Assembly: GCA_947379865.1 (NCBI GenBank)
Contig: CANCOY010000042.1
Coordinates: forward strand, 1-30,116
Reading direction: 5' to 3'
Length of the DNA stretch: 30,116 nt
Origin: Acetobacteraceae bacterium
GTDB lineage: Bacteria; Pseudomonadota; Alphaproteobacteria; Zavarziniales; Zavarziniaceae
The notes under the pieces were generated by a model, which worked only from the letters and a program-made list of their open reading frames with translations, did not search any database and was not told the origin of the DNA. Positions within the stretch are counted from its first letter, which is position 1. Each line of letters starts with the position of its first letter. The position numbers were made by a program, and so were the translations under genes. Shown piece by piece: positions 1 through 7,466 of this stretch.

Positions 1-773
1 GAATCGCGATAGCGTCGCTCGTATTCGGCCTTGCGCTCAAACAGGGCGGAAGAGGCTGCTGTCTGCTCGTTGCCATCGCCACGCGCCAGAAGATTGCCCT
101 GCGCGTCAACAATGGCGACGTGTTCGGGGGCAAGGTTCTTGACGGCCGAGGCAACCACCTGCTGGATCGCCTCAACGCTGCGGGGCTGCAGCCTGCGATC
201 GCCCTGCAGTTTGAGAACCACAGAGGCGCGGGCCGATGACTCGCCTTCGGCAAAGAGGTCGCGCGTCGGCACATCAAGGTGCACCCGGGCCGAGACAACC
301 CCGTTGATGGCGCCGATCGTGCGGGCAAGTTCACCCTCAAGGGCGCGGGTGCGGTTGACCTGAAACTGGCTGTTGGTTGTCGAAAGCGGGTCCGCACGGT
401 CCAGCAACTCATAGCCCACTGTGCCGCCAGAGATGATCTTCTCTTCGGCTACGGCGATGCGAATGCGGGGAATGTGGGCCTTGTCGACCAGAATGGTCGT
501 GCCGTCGTCGCGCAGCGTATAGGGCTCGTTCTGGGCCTCAAGCTTCTTGATGATCGCGCCGCTGTCCTCGGCATTAAGGCCGCTGTAGAGGACGCTGTAT
601 TCCGGCGCTGTAAAGCTGATCGCCGCATAGACGAAGATCGACAGGGCTGCCGTAAGGGCGGTGCCGATGCCGACCACCCGAACGACGCCAAGCTGGCGTA
701 TGCCCTCGGAGATGCGTCCGACGAGCGTGTTGCTGGTGGACGACTCGTCCAGGGTTGCGGCAACATCTACCAA
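1..773 (-). CDS. fliF: Flagellar MS-ring protein FliF, N-terminal part (cut by window edge)
   Basis: FliF builds the inner-membrane MS ring, the base on which the rotor, export gate and rod assemble. About 257 residues are visible, and the gene continues past the left edge. The frame shows a first membrane segment at about residues 30-50 (VVGIGTALTAALSIFVYAAI), then the ring-building region with the family hallmarks GTVGYELLDRADPLSTTN, RTRALEGELARTI and ARASVVLKL. The frame has a stop (TGA) eight codons upstream, and the only usual start codon after it is TTG at 773, preceded by a GGGGCAG-like ribosome site. The start is therefore inferred but well constrained. It lies 112 bases downstream of csrA on the same strand, so the two are probably co-transcribed. 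fliG usually follows fliF and may lie outside the window. Confidence 0.93.
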   Translation of the reverse strand, partial: MVDVAATLDESSTSNTLVGRISEGIRQLGVVRVVGIGTALTAALSIFVYAAISFTAPEYSVLYSGLNAEDSGAIIKKLEAQNEPYTLRDDGTTILVDKAHIPRIRIAVAEEKIISGGTVGYELLDRADPLSTTNSQFQVNRTRALEGELARTIGAINGVVSARVHLDVPTRDLFAEGESSARASVVLKLQGDRRLQPRSVEAIQQVVASAVKNLAPEHVAIVDAQGNLLARGDGNEQTAASSALFERKAEYERRYRD

Positions 774-838
774 GGTCTGCCCCGGGAAGCCGAATCAGGC
801 TTGAACAAACCGCAGAATAAGAAAATCGTGGACACAAA

Positions 839-857
839 CGGACCCTTGTTTGGTCCG
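839..857 (-). promoter_or_regulatory. Hairpin in the csrA-fliF leader
   Basis: An inverted repeat CGGACC / GGTCCG (839-844 and 852-857) encloses a 7-base loop between csrA and fliF. In the minus-strand transcript the loop and the start of the right arm read AAACAAGGG, close to the ACARGGA core of CsrA-binding RNA. It has no T-run, so it does not look like a classical terminator. A regulatory role is inference. Confidence 0.35.
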
Positions 858-885
858 AATTGGAATGTGTGCCGTCCGAATACGG

Positions 886-1128
886 TCAGTCTGGAGCGAG
901 GTCGTTTTTGCTATCAGTGTCGATGGGATCAAACGCCGCCGACAGGGCCTCTGCAGCCGACTGGTTGGCCTCGCGCACCGCGTCCAGCAACTCGGCACGC
1001 AAGACCTGCGTGCCGTCAGGCGTGTCGATCCCGATCTGGACAGTCTTTCCCGACACCGCCAGAATCCGCACACGCACGGTTCCGCCGATGAGGATGTCCT
1101 GGCCAATCTTTCGCTTGATGCTGATCAA
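886..1128 (-). CDS. csrA: CsrA/RsmA-type carbon storage regulator (RNA-binding)
   Basis: This 80-residue protein matches the CsrA fold along its first 50 residues: ISIKRKIGQDILIGG, then VRVRILAVSGKTVQIGID, then the C-terminal strand and helix. CsrA dimers bind GGA motifs in mRNA leaders and change translation or stability; in many bacteria they control flagellar genes. Arg6 and Arg44, which line the RNA surface in characterised CsrA, are both present at the expected positions. The tail (about residues 55-80) is longer than usual and acidic. No ATG is available: an upstream in-frame TAA restricts the start, and TTG at 1128 has a GAGGA ribosome site 7 bases ahead. It sits directly upstream of fliF. 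FliW, the usual protein antagonist in some phyla, is not seen nearby. Confidence 0.88.
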   Translation of the reverse strand: MISIKRKIGQDILIGGTVRVRILAVSGKTVQIGIDTPDGTQVLRAELLDAVREANQSAAEALSAAFDPIDTDSKNDLAPD

Positions 1129-1183
1129 GCTGGGGTCCTCACACTCTGGAGAGGCGATGACGAATCGCGATTAATCGGCACCA

Positions 1184-1189
1184 ATTATA
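1184..1189 (-). promoter_or_regulatory. Possible -10 element upstream of csrA
   Basis: The minus strand carries a perfect TATAAT at 1189-1184, which would give a leader of about 50 bases before the csrA TTG. No good -35 hexamer is seen 16-18 bases further upstream, so this is only a candidate promoter. Confidence 0.3.
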
Positions 1190-1221
1190 CGCCTAATCCC
1201 ACGGAAGCGTAGCCTGCCAGA

Positions 1222-3519
1222 TCAGGAAGGTGGCTTTCCTGCCAGATCCGGCTGGCGGATACGCTCAAGCAGCCGGGCCTCGGGGGAGGCCGGGCCACCC
1301 TTGCGGGCGCCGTCGATGCCGGCCGCATCACGCACAAAGCCTACGGTTTCTTCGGCAATGAAGCTGGCCATGCGGTCCGCAGCCTCTGGGTGACGGGGTC
1401 TGATCCGCTGGTCAATGGCTGCCGTCAGGCCTTCCACGGCCTCGCCGGGCGAGGCAATGGCAGAGGTGATGTCCAGATAGCGGGCAACGAATGTCTGCAA
1501 TTCCGTATCAGGCAGTGCACCGGCGATATCTCCAGCCATGGCGGGGGCAGCCGGACCTGCAACGCCGCCCTCGGTGCCATGGTCGTGGCTGGCGGGCGCG
1601 GCGGCATGGCCCGCTTCGGGCTTGGCATGGCCAGGCTCGGTGACGGCGGCAACGGTTGGGCCGGGCGCAGGGATCCTTGCTGACAGGGCCGCAGCCTCGG
1701 CATTGAAGCTGGTGTCCAGCAGGTCCAGCGCCATGTCGGTGAGGCCGATGTTCAGAGCAGAGCGGGCAAGGGCCAGCGCCAGGCGCGCCGTGCTGGGGCC
1801 GCTGGCCCTGGTGCGCAGAAAGTCGGCGCTTGCCAGAAGAGCGGGGAGGGAGAGGGGGGCGTCATCCTTGCCGGCCATGTCGGCGATGCGTGCCGCCAGC
1901 GTGGCTTCAACCTTGTGGCGGAAGCGTTGGTCAGCAAAAGCGCGGTCGAGAACGCTGGTGCGGTCAACCGCCGTCTCGATCACGGAGGCCGGCGCCACCG
2001 CCACCGCAGCTGACAGCAGCCGCGCATCAATAGCGGCGTCGCCGAAACTCAGGCGCCGATCAAGAATCTGGCCAATGACGAATTCTGGTGAAAAGAGCGA
2101 GAGCAATTCCGGCGCATCGGCATAGGGCCGCAGATCGATCTGTACCTGATGGGTTTCAAAGCTGGCCTCGACGCGCTGGCGGTAGAGGTTGGCGAGGGTC
2201 TTCTCATCGGCTGATCCGAGAAGCAGGATATTCTCGATGGCAAGGGTGGGGTCCAGTTCGTCGGGGCCGTCAACCGGGGCCAGGGCGCGCAGCAGGGCAA
2301 GCGCATCACGCAGTTCCCCTGATCGCTTGAGGTCTTCGATCTGGCACAGGATGAAGATGCGCCGCACCGGTATGGCCAGCCCGGCCAGCTGCGAGCGCAG
2401 GCGGGCAAACTCCCCATCCGTCGGACGTGCGGCGGTTCCGGTAGACCGGCAACCGGCCAGCAGCCGGCCGCCGGGCAAGGCCTCGATCCCGCGCGGCCCC
2501 GCTGAGGCCTGCGGTGCACCGTCGGCATCCGACAGGGCAAGACCAAGATTGCCAAGCCGCTTCAGATAGCTGATTTCGGGTATATTTCCGTATACCGGCT
2601 CAGTTATTCCTGCCAGCACCTGGGTTGCCTCGGAGAAGTCGCCCTGGGCCAGAAGGACGGAGGCGGCTGATGCATCGGGCGCCCGGTCAAAGGGGACATC
2701 CGCCGCCTGGGCGCGCGCCGCCCTTATCCGGTCAGCCAGGATCTCCGGGTCCAGCAGGTCGTGAAGTGTCTCGATGCTGCGGGTCTCAGGCACACGGGCG
2801 CAGCATGTCGACAATGACAGCGTTTCGCCGCCAGACTTGATCAGGGTCTCACGGGGGGACTGGGCAAGGCTGACCGGCTTGGTGGCACTCACCACCACAC
2901 CGCCTGCCGTAGGTAGAACCCGCAGTGTTGAAAGACAGCCGCCTGAGGCGGTGTAGTCACTGCTGCCCGGCACGACCACAACCCGGCCAAGATCCGGCTC
3001 CTCACCCTGCCAGGCCTGGCTGCCTGGCTCACCTGTCAGGACGGCGAGATGCCCGCCGGGCAGCAGGGTGAGGGGCTCAGGCTTTGGTGCGCCTTCTGGG
3101 GCAGCCAGCCCCGGGGGCAGGCCGGAGAGGTCCACCACGGTCATCTTCCCAAGATGGGACACGGCCTGGAAAACACTTTCCACCGCACGCGGAACAACCA
3201 CGGGGCCATTGAAGGCAACGAAGATCCGGACCCCCTTGGGCATCGAGGTGACGATAATCGCCTCGACCGGTGAGGGCTGCACTTCCTCGAAGAGCGTACG
3301 GACGGCGAGCAGATCAAGGGGCGGGCGCTTCTCTGCCAGGCAGGACTCGATTTCCGCAGGATGTCCGGGCTCTGTTGTCTCCCCGGCCGCAGCGCCATGG
3401 AGGAAGCCCAGAGAGCCAAGAAAGAACAGAAGCCAAAGCGTCGCCAGCAGGCACCCGGCCAGGCGTTTGGACCAAGCTTGCGTTGACCTGCCTCGCGCCG
3501 CCCGCTTATGTGCAGGCAT
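1222..3519 (-). CDS. Large exported protein of unknown function in flagellar cluster
   Basis: The predicted protein has 765 residues and I do not recognise its family. It starts with a basic stretch and a hydrophobic segment (about residues 19-41, ending near HGAAAGE) that could be a cleavable signal or a membrane anchor, so the body is probably periplasmic. Residues of about 60-220 look beta-rich (for example VRIFVAFNGPVVVPRAVESV). From about 260 to 620 the sequence is helical with alternating small and hydrophobic residues (VLLAQGDFSEATQVL, ELRDALALLRAL, RLALALARSAL), like a TPR or other helical-repeat solenoid. A His/Pro/Ala-rich linker lies near 645-690. The ATG at 3519 is chosen because extending the frame further would run antisense through fliR. 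It is divergent from fliR by 24 bases. The rhizobial periplasmic motility protein MotC is a loose analogy only. Confidence 0.75.
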   Translation of the reverse strand: MPAHKRAARGRSTQAWSKRLAGCLLATLWLLFFLGSLGFLHGAAAGETTEPGHPAEIESCLAEKRPPLDLLAVRTLFEEVQPSPVEAIIVTSMPKGVRIFVAFNGPVVVPRAVESVFQAVSHLGKMTVVDLSGLPPGLAAPEGAPKPEPLTLLPGGHLAVLTGEPGSQAWQGEEPDLGRVVVVPGSSDYTASGGCLSTLRVLPTAGGVVVSATKPVSLAQSPRETLIKSGGETLSLSTCCARVPETRSIETLHDLLDPEILADRIRAARAQAADVPFDRAPDASAASVLLAQGDFSEATQVLAGITEPVYGNIPEISYLKRLGNLGLALSDADGAPQASAGPRGIEALPGGRLLAGCRSTGTAARPTDGEFARLRSQLAGLAIPVRRIFILCQIEDLKRSGELRDALALLRALAPVDGPDELDPTLAIENILLLGSADEKTLANLYRQRVEASFETHQVQIDLRPYADAPELLSLFSPEFVIGQILDRRLSFGDAAIDARLLSAAVAVAPASVIETAVDRTSVLDRAFADQRFRHKVEATLAARIADMAGKDDAPLSLPALLASADFLRTRASGPSTARLALALARSALNIGLTDMALDLLDTSFNAEAAALSARIPAPGPTVAAVTEPGHAKPEAGHAAAPASHDHGTEGGVAGPAAPAMAGDIAGALPDTELQTFVARYLDITSAIASPGEAVEGLTAAIDQRIRPRHPEAADRMASFIAEETVGFVRDAAGIDGARKGGPASPEARLLERIRQPDLAGKPPS

Positions 3520-3543
3520 AGGGGCGATGGGCAGGTAGGATAG

Positions 3544-4284
3544 ATGCCGTTCAGTGAGCTGGTGGGGGGCGATTTCGATCTGGTCGCGCGGGCTGCGGGT
3601 CTTGCGCCCTCGTTCTTCCGGGCGTTCGGCATGGCCATGTTCATGCCGCTGTTGTCCGACACTTTCGCCCGCATGCAGTGGCGCATCGGCTTTGCCCTGT
3701 GGTTTGCCGTGCTCGCAACGGTTGCCACCCCGGCGCTTCCCTCTGCCTCGCTCTCTCTGGTCGCCTTTGGCTTTCTTCAGGGCATGCTGGTTGGCACGCT
3801 TGGCCGCCTGATCGTTGCGGCTACACAGATGGCGGGTGGCGTCATTGCTACCCAGATCGGGCTCCAGCAGGTCGTGATGCCCAATCCCGCTGAAGGACAG
3901 CAGACGACATCCGTCGAACTGCTGCTTTACTTCGTTGGGTTGAAGATCTTTGTCCACGCCGGTTTGCTCGCTCATCTGTTGACGGCACGGGTCGGGTTTG
4001 AGGTGTGGCGCGATTCTTCCGCAGGGGATGCCGTGCATCTCGTGCAGAGTGCACTGTCCTCTTCATTCCTCGCGGCGTTTGGCATCGCGCTGCCCTTCAT
4101 TGTCCTCAATTTCGCCTTTGGGATTGGTCTTGGGTTGGCCAATGTCTTTCTGGCGGCTGTCCCCATGTTCACGATTGCGCAGCCCATACAGATTGGCGCG
4201 GGGCTTCTCCTGCTCGCCGCACTGATCGTGGATCCCCTCTTTACCCGTGTCCTTACCGACCTTCTCGATGCAATCCAGCCCTGA
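3544..4284 (+). CDS. fliR: Flagellar export-gate protein FliR
   Basis: FliR is a polytopic membrane component of the flagellar type III export gate, working with FliP and FliQ. The 246-residue length is close to the family norm, and the protein has about six hydrophobic segments. Family-typical stretches include PSFFRAFGMAMFMPLLSD, the loop ATQMAGGVIATQIGLQQV with MNP-like MPNPAEG after it, and the C-terminal NVFLAAVPMFTIAQPIQIGAG. The ATG at 3544 has a GTAGGA ribosome site 3 bases ahead. The gene is unusual in standing alone on the plus strand: it is divergent by 24 bases from the exported unknown protein and convergent by 15 bases with the small membrane gene. fliQ and flhB, its common neighbours, are absent. 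Its promoter must overlap the coding sequence of the divergent gene. Confidence 0.93.
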   Translation: MPFSELVGGDFDLVARAAGLAPSFFRAFGMAMFMPLLSDTFARMQWRIGFALWFAVLATVATPALPSASLSLVAFGFLQGMLVGTLGRLIVAATQMAGGVIATQIGLQQVVMPNPAEGQQTTSVELLLYFVGLKIFVHAGLLAHLLTARVGFEVWRDSSAGDAVHLVQSALSSSFLAAFGIALPFIVLNFAFGIGLGLANVFLAAVPMFTIAQPIQIGAGLLLLAALIVDPLFTRVLTDLLDAIQP

Positions 4285-4299
4285 GCGTGCCGCGCCCGC

Positions 4300-4590
4300 T
4301 CACGACTCCGGTTTGGGCGGACGGCGCCTTGGGGGTGCCTTTACCGCCGATTTGCGCGCTTCGGCCGAAATGAACTCCTTGGTTGCCTTGACCTTTGACG
4401 GCAATTTTTGCGTCTCGATCATGATCTGCTTGAATTCCTTCGACATGTGATCGATTTCCGACGCCGAGCGACGGCTGCGCTGGGTCATGGACTCCAGGTC
4501 GCTTTGCAGGCGCTGGAGCAGCACGAAGACCAGCACGACGCCGATAACAAGCACCATGAAGAGGGTGAGGGCGAACAGGGGGCTACCCAT
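4300..4590 (-). CDS. Small membrane protein with coiled-coil segment, downstream of motB
   Basis: I do not recognise this 96-residue protein. Residues 5-26 form one hydrophobic segment (LFALTLFMVLVIGVVLVFVL), followed by a heptad-like helical region (about 27-75, LQSDLESMTQRSRRSASEID and beyond) and a basic, proline-rich tail (APPRRRPPKPES). It is probably an inner-membrane protein with a cytoplasmic coiled coil. The ATG at 4590 has a CAGGAG ribosome site 7 bases upstream. It lies 17 bases after motB on the same strand, so it appears to be the last gene of the fliH-motB operon. The position suggests a stator or motility accessory role, which is inference. It converges on fliR with only 15 bases between the stop codons. 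Confidence 0.75.
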   Translation of the reverse strand: MGSPLFALTLFMVLVIGVVLVFVLLQRLQSDLESMTQRSRRSASEIDHMSKEFKQIMIETQKLPSKVKATKEFISAEARKSAVKAPPRRRPPKPES

Positions 4591-4607
4591 TGGTGCACTC
4601 CTGAAAA

Positions 4608-5741
4608 CTACGTCCGAAGAAGAATTTGGATCCGCCTGTTTTCGGCGGCCAGCGGATTTTGTGTGTCCTTGAGGAAACGGTCGGCATTGGCCGCAACGCG
4701 TACGATGCGCTCACTGCGCAACCCTGCGGCGATCAACGACCGGCGCGCCTCATTGGCGCGGTTCGCCGACAGTTCCCAGTTGGTGAAGGCGGCTGTTTCA
4801 GGGTATTGGCGACCGTCGGTGTGGCCATAGATCATGATCGGCTCTGGTCGCGATTTCAGAACCTCGGCCAGCTTCTGGATGAACTGCGTGGAGGTCGGCA
4901 ACAAGACACTCTTGCCGATTTCAAACATGGCCGCGTTTGGCGTATCGCCAATCTCGATCATGACACCCTCAGCCTCGGTTGTAACCTTGACATTCTCGGC
5001 AGTAATCCCACCTGCCGGGGCATCCCGCAGGGCGGCGTTCAGTGTTTCACGCAGATCCTTGGCAATGGCGTCATTGCTGTCGCGCTTGGCCTGGTTGGCG
5101 GTATCTGAACTGGGGCCCTGAGGCTGGGTGCCGGCCTGGGTCTGGCCATCCTTGGGTTGCGTAGGTGATGGCAACTGGAACTGGCTTTGCGACTGGTTCT
5201 GGTTTTCTCCACCAGCCGCAGTGCCGTTCTGGCCCGCATTGCCCGCGGCCGAACCCGTGCCATTACCGCTTGAGCCGCTGGCGGTTGCCTGCCCGGTGGT
5301 GGCCTGGCCGACAACGACGGCCGCGGCGCCGGGGCCACCAGCCTCGTTCCCCGCGGCACCCGCCTCGGCGGTACCTTTCTGCGTTCCCGTCTCACCGGCG
5401 GCACCGCCACCCTGACCAGAGCGATTGGCTTCAGGAAGCGGAACGATCACCGCTGTTCCGATCGACTGGGCTTCCATCGGCTGGTCAACCGAGATGGTAA
5501 GTCCAAAGAATACATCGCCAGAGCCGTTGGACGAGGTTGAGACGGCCTCGGGCGAGAAATATTGCGCGATGCCCGACTTCATTTCCTCTGATGTCACATT
5601 AAGCAGCCACATCAGCAGAAAGAAGGCCATCATGGCCGTTACGAAATCGGCATAGGCAAGCTTCCAGACGCCACCATGCGCCCCATGGCCGGTGACCTTC
5701 TTGATCTTCTTGATGATCGGCTGGACGGCTTTCTCGGCCAC
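4608..5741 (-). CDS. motB: Flagellar motor stator protein MotB
   Basis: MotB anchors the stator to peptidoglycan and carries the proton-conducting aspartate. The 377-residue protein has the plug and membrane helix WKLAYADFVTAMMAFFLLMW at residues 26-45, with Asp32 in the position used by E. coli MotB. A long Gly/Ala/Ser/Gln-rich linker covers about residues 100-220. The C-terminal OmpA-like peptidoglycan-binding domain follows, with IYGHTDGRQYP and NWELSANRANEARRSL, close to 300-340. The start is GTG at 5741 with a GGGGAAGGGA ribosome site. It follows flhG by 22 bases and precedes the small membrane gene by 17. No motA is in the window, so the partner is encoded elsewhere. The linker is longer than in the E. 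coli protein. Confidence 0.93.
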   Translation of the reverse strand: MAEKAVQPIIKKIKKVTGHGAHGGVWKLAYADFVTAMMAFFLLMWLLNVTSEEMKSGIAQYFSPEAVSTSSNGSGDVFFGLTISVDQPMEAQSIGTAVIVPLPEANRSGQGGGAAGETGTQKGTAEAGAAGNEAGGPGAAAVVVGQATTGQATASGSSGNGTGSAAGNAGQNGTAAGGENQNQSQSQFQLPSPTQPKDGQTQAGTQPQGPSSDTANQAKRDSNDAIAKDLRETLNAALRDAPAGGITAENVKVTTEAEGVMIEIGDTPNAAMFEIGKSVLLPTSTQFIQKLAEVLKSRPEPIMIYGHTDGRQYPETAAFTNWELSANRANEARRSLIAAGLRSERIVRVAANADRFLKDTQNPLAAENRRIQILLRT

Positions 5742-5763
5742 GATACGGTCCCTTCCCCGCCGC

Positions 5764-6513
5764 CTAACTCAGCACACGTCGTGCCAGGCTGCGGATATCG
5801 GCGGCTGCATGTGACTGCGGCGCCGCCGCATAGACAGGCAACTGCCGACGGATGGAGATTTCCACATTGCGGTCGGCCCGGACCCCACCCAGGAAACCCG
5901 GGTTGAAGGACAGGAACTTGTCGGTAACCGCCGAGAAGTTGACCGCCAGATCCTTGGCATCGCTCGAGTTCGTTACGGCATTGGCGATGATGAAGACCCT
6001 CTGGCGCAGGCGGCTGGGTGTTACCTTCATCAGGGCATAGGCGTCCATCAGAGATGTCGGATCGGCCCGAAGCACCACATAAAGGGCGTCGCAGATATCA
6101 AAGAAGTCCGTGACGTTGCCGTCGATGCCCGCAGGCATGTCGATCAGGACATAGTCATAGGATCCGGCCGTCTCCAGCAGCGCCGTCTTCAGTTTCGAGC
6201 GCTCGTACTCCGTGCTGTTGGTCAACGCCGTTATGGCGCTGCGCCCACTGACAACGTCACATCCAATACGATCTGCGCGCTGGATCAGTTTGGAGAACTC
6301 GCAATTTCCCATCAGGAAATCGGAAACGCTGGTGCTGATGTCGAGGCCAAGCTGGAGATCGACGTTTGCCAGTCCGAGGTCGGCATCGAACACCAGTGTC
6401 CTGCATCCTGCCTCAGCCAGGGCAGCGGCAAGGTTGACCGAGATGAAGGTCTTCCCGACCCCACCCTTGCCAGAGACGATGCCGATGATCTTGCGGGCGC
6501 GGGTCTGGGTCAT
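5764..6513 (-). CDS. flhG: MinD/ParA-family flagellar number regulator FlhG (FleN-like)
   Basis: FlhG is a MinD-like ATPase that controls flagellum number and works with the GTPase FlhF. The 249-residue protein has the deviant Walker A motif SGKGGVGKT at residues 14-22 and the family motif VFDADLGLANVD at 41-52. Another hallmark is VLIDMPAGID, with an Asp-Pro version of the switch II region. The ATG at 6513 is chosen because it begins just ahead of the ATPase core and overlaps the flhF stop as ATGA. An ORF extension to 6774 runs inside flhF and is discarded. The N-terminal DQAxxLR helix that activates FlhF in other bacteria is not visible, since only about 10 residues precede the core. A C-terminal amphipathic membrane helix is possible (SLARRVLS) but weak. 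Confidence 0.88.
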   Translation of the reverse strand: MTQTRARKIIGIVSGKGGVGKTFISVNLAAALAEAGCRTLVFDADLGLANVDLQLGLDISTSVSDFLMGNCEFSKLIQRADRIGCDVVSGRSAITALTNSTEYERSKLKTALLETAGSYDYVLIDMPAGIDGNVTDFFDICDALYVVLRADPTSLMDAYALMKVTPSRLRQRVFIIANAVTNSSDAKDLAVNFSAVTDKFLSFNPGFLGGVRADRNVEISIRRQLPVYAAAPQSHAAADIRSLARRVLS

Positions 6514-7466
6514 TTGCCCCCCAGTACTGCCCGGGGCTGGTTCTCTACCAGCAGCGAGGCCAGAGCTGTTCCGTTCGACGGCGTTATGCGTTCCGCGAGG
6601 ATGCGGCTGCGTTGGCATCCGACAACTCCAAATTTCTCGAGAATGATCGGTGTAAGCGTTGCGCCAAGACGACGTGTCATGTCGCACTTGGTGACGATGA
6701 CATGGTTGATGGAAAGCCTGCGGGCACTGACCAGCATATCCGCCGTCTCGGTTGCATCCATGCCGGCCGGGCAAACAAGGACAGTTGCGCCCCGAAGGCG
6801 CTCGGCATGGGTAATGAGCGTGTCAAGTTCACCGAATTTCCACGGGTGATAGCCTGATGTATCGCACAGGATGATGCCGTCCGGCGGAATGCTGGAGGGA
6901 TCAACCCGGTCAGGCTGATTGCGGTTGTTCAGGTCAAAAAGCGGCAGGCCAAGAATCGAGGCGAGATGGGAAAGCTGCGACGCGCCCCCAAGGCGGTCAC
7001 GGTCAAAGTTCAGCAATGTCACCTTCATGCCGGCGCCAACGAGGCTGTTGGCAGCCTTCGCGATGGTTGCCGTCTTGCCGGATCCGGGGGAACCCACAAA
7101 GAAGATCACCTTGTGGCGCCGCGCGAATGCTTCGAACGGCACAAAGTCGATCAGCTTGTCGAGGCACATGCCGATCGCCTCGGTCTCGCTCTCTGCAGCG
7201 TTCTTTGACAGATGCTCGCGGGCGAAATTGACAAGGGTCGACGAGAACCCGGCGCGTCGCATGATCGATGTGGCGCGGTCCATGATGTCGGGTGGTGCCG
7301 GCCGGTCGTTTGCATCTGTGACTGGCGGCACGGAAACCGTGAAGAGAAACGCATTGGCGCGCGGATCGCGCTCGACCCGCATGACCATGGTGTCGGGGCC
7401 GAACCGCTCCTCGATCATGCGGTAGCCTTCGGCCGTCGTCTCGGCGCTGAAAACCTTTATGTCCAT
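6510..7466 (-). CDS. flhF: SRP-family GTPase FlhF, flagellar site determinant
   Basis: FlhF marks the site of flagellum assembly at the pole and is related to SRP54 and FtsY. The 318-residue protein begins MDIKVFSAETTAEGYRMIEE, the usual FlhF opening. It has an N domain at about 60-115, then the G domain: P-loop GSPGSGKT at 125-132, DTSG at 202-205 and TKCD at 259-262. The segment that normally reads DTYRIGAVEQL is here FDRDRLGGASQL, and the P-loop is less canonical than GPTGVGKTT, so the enzyme is divergent. The linker between start and N domain is short compared with gamma-proteobacterial FlhF. Its start overlaps the end of flhA by 10 bases and its stop overlaps flhG, which indicates translational coupling. 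Confidence 0.9.
   Translation of the reverse strand: MDIKVFSAETTAEGYRMIEERFGPDTMVMRVERDPRANAFLFTVSVPPVTDANDRPAPPDIMDRATSIMRRAGFSSTLVNFAREHLSKNAAESETEAIGMCLDKLIDFVPFEAFARRHKVIFFVGSPGSGKTATIAKAANSLVGAGMKVTLLNFDRDRLGGASQLSHLASILGLPLFDLNNRNQPDRVDPSSIPPDGIILCDTSGYHPWKFGELDTLITHAERLRGATVLVCPAGMDATETADMLVSARRLSINHVIVTKCDMTRRLGATLTPIILEKFGVVGCQRSRILAERITPSNGTALASLLVENQPRAVLGGK

Noticed and set aside
3520..4038. 173-residue N-terminal extension of the exported-protein frame
   Set aside because: It runs antisense through fliR, has a low-complexity composition and lacks a signal peptide. The ATG at 3519 gives a good one.
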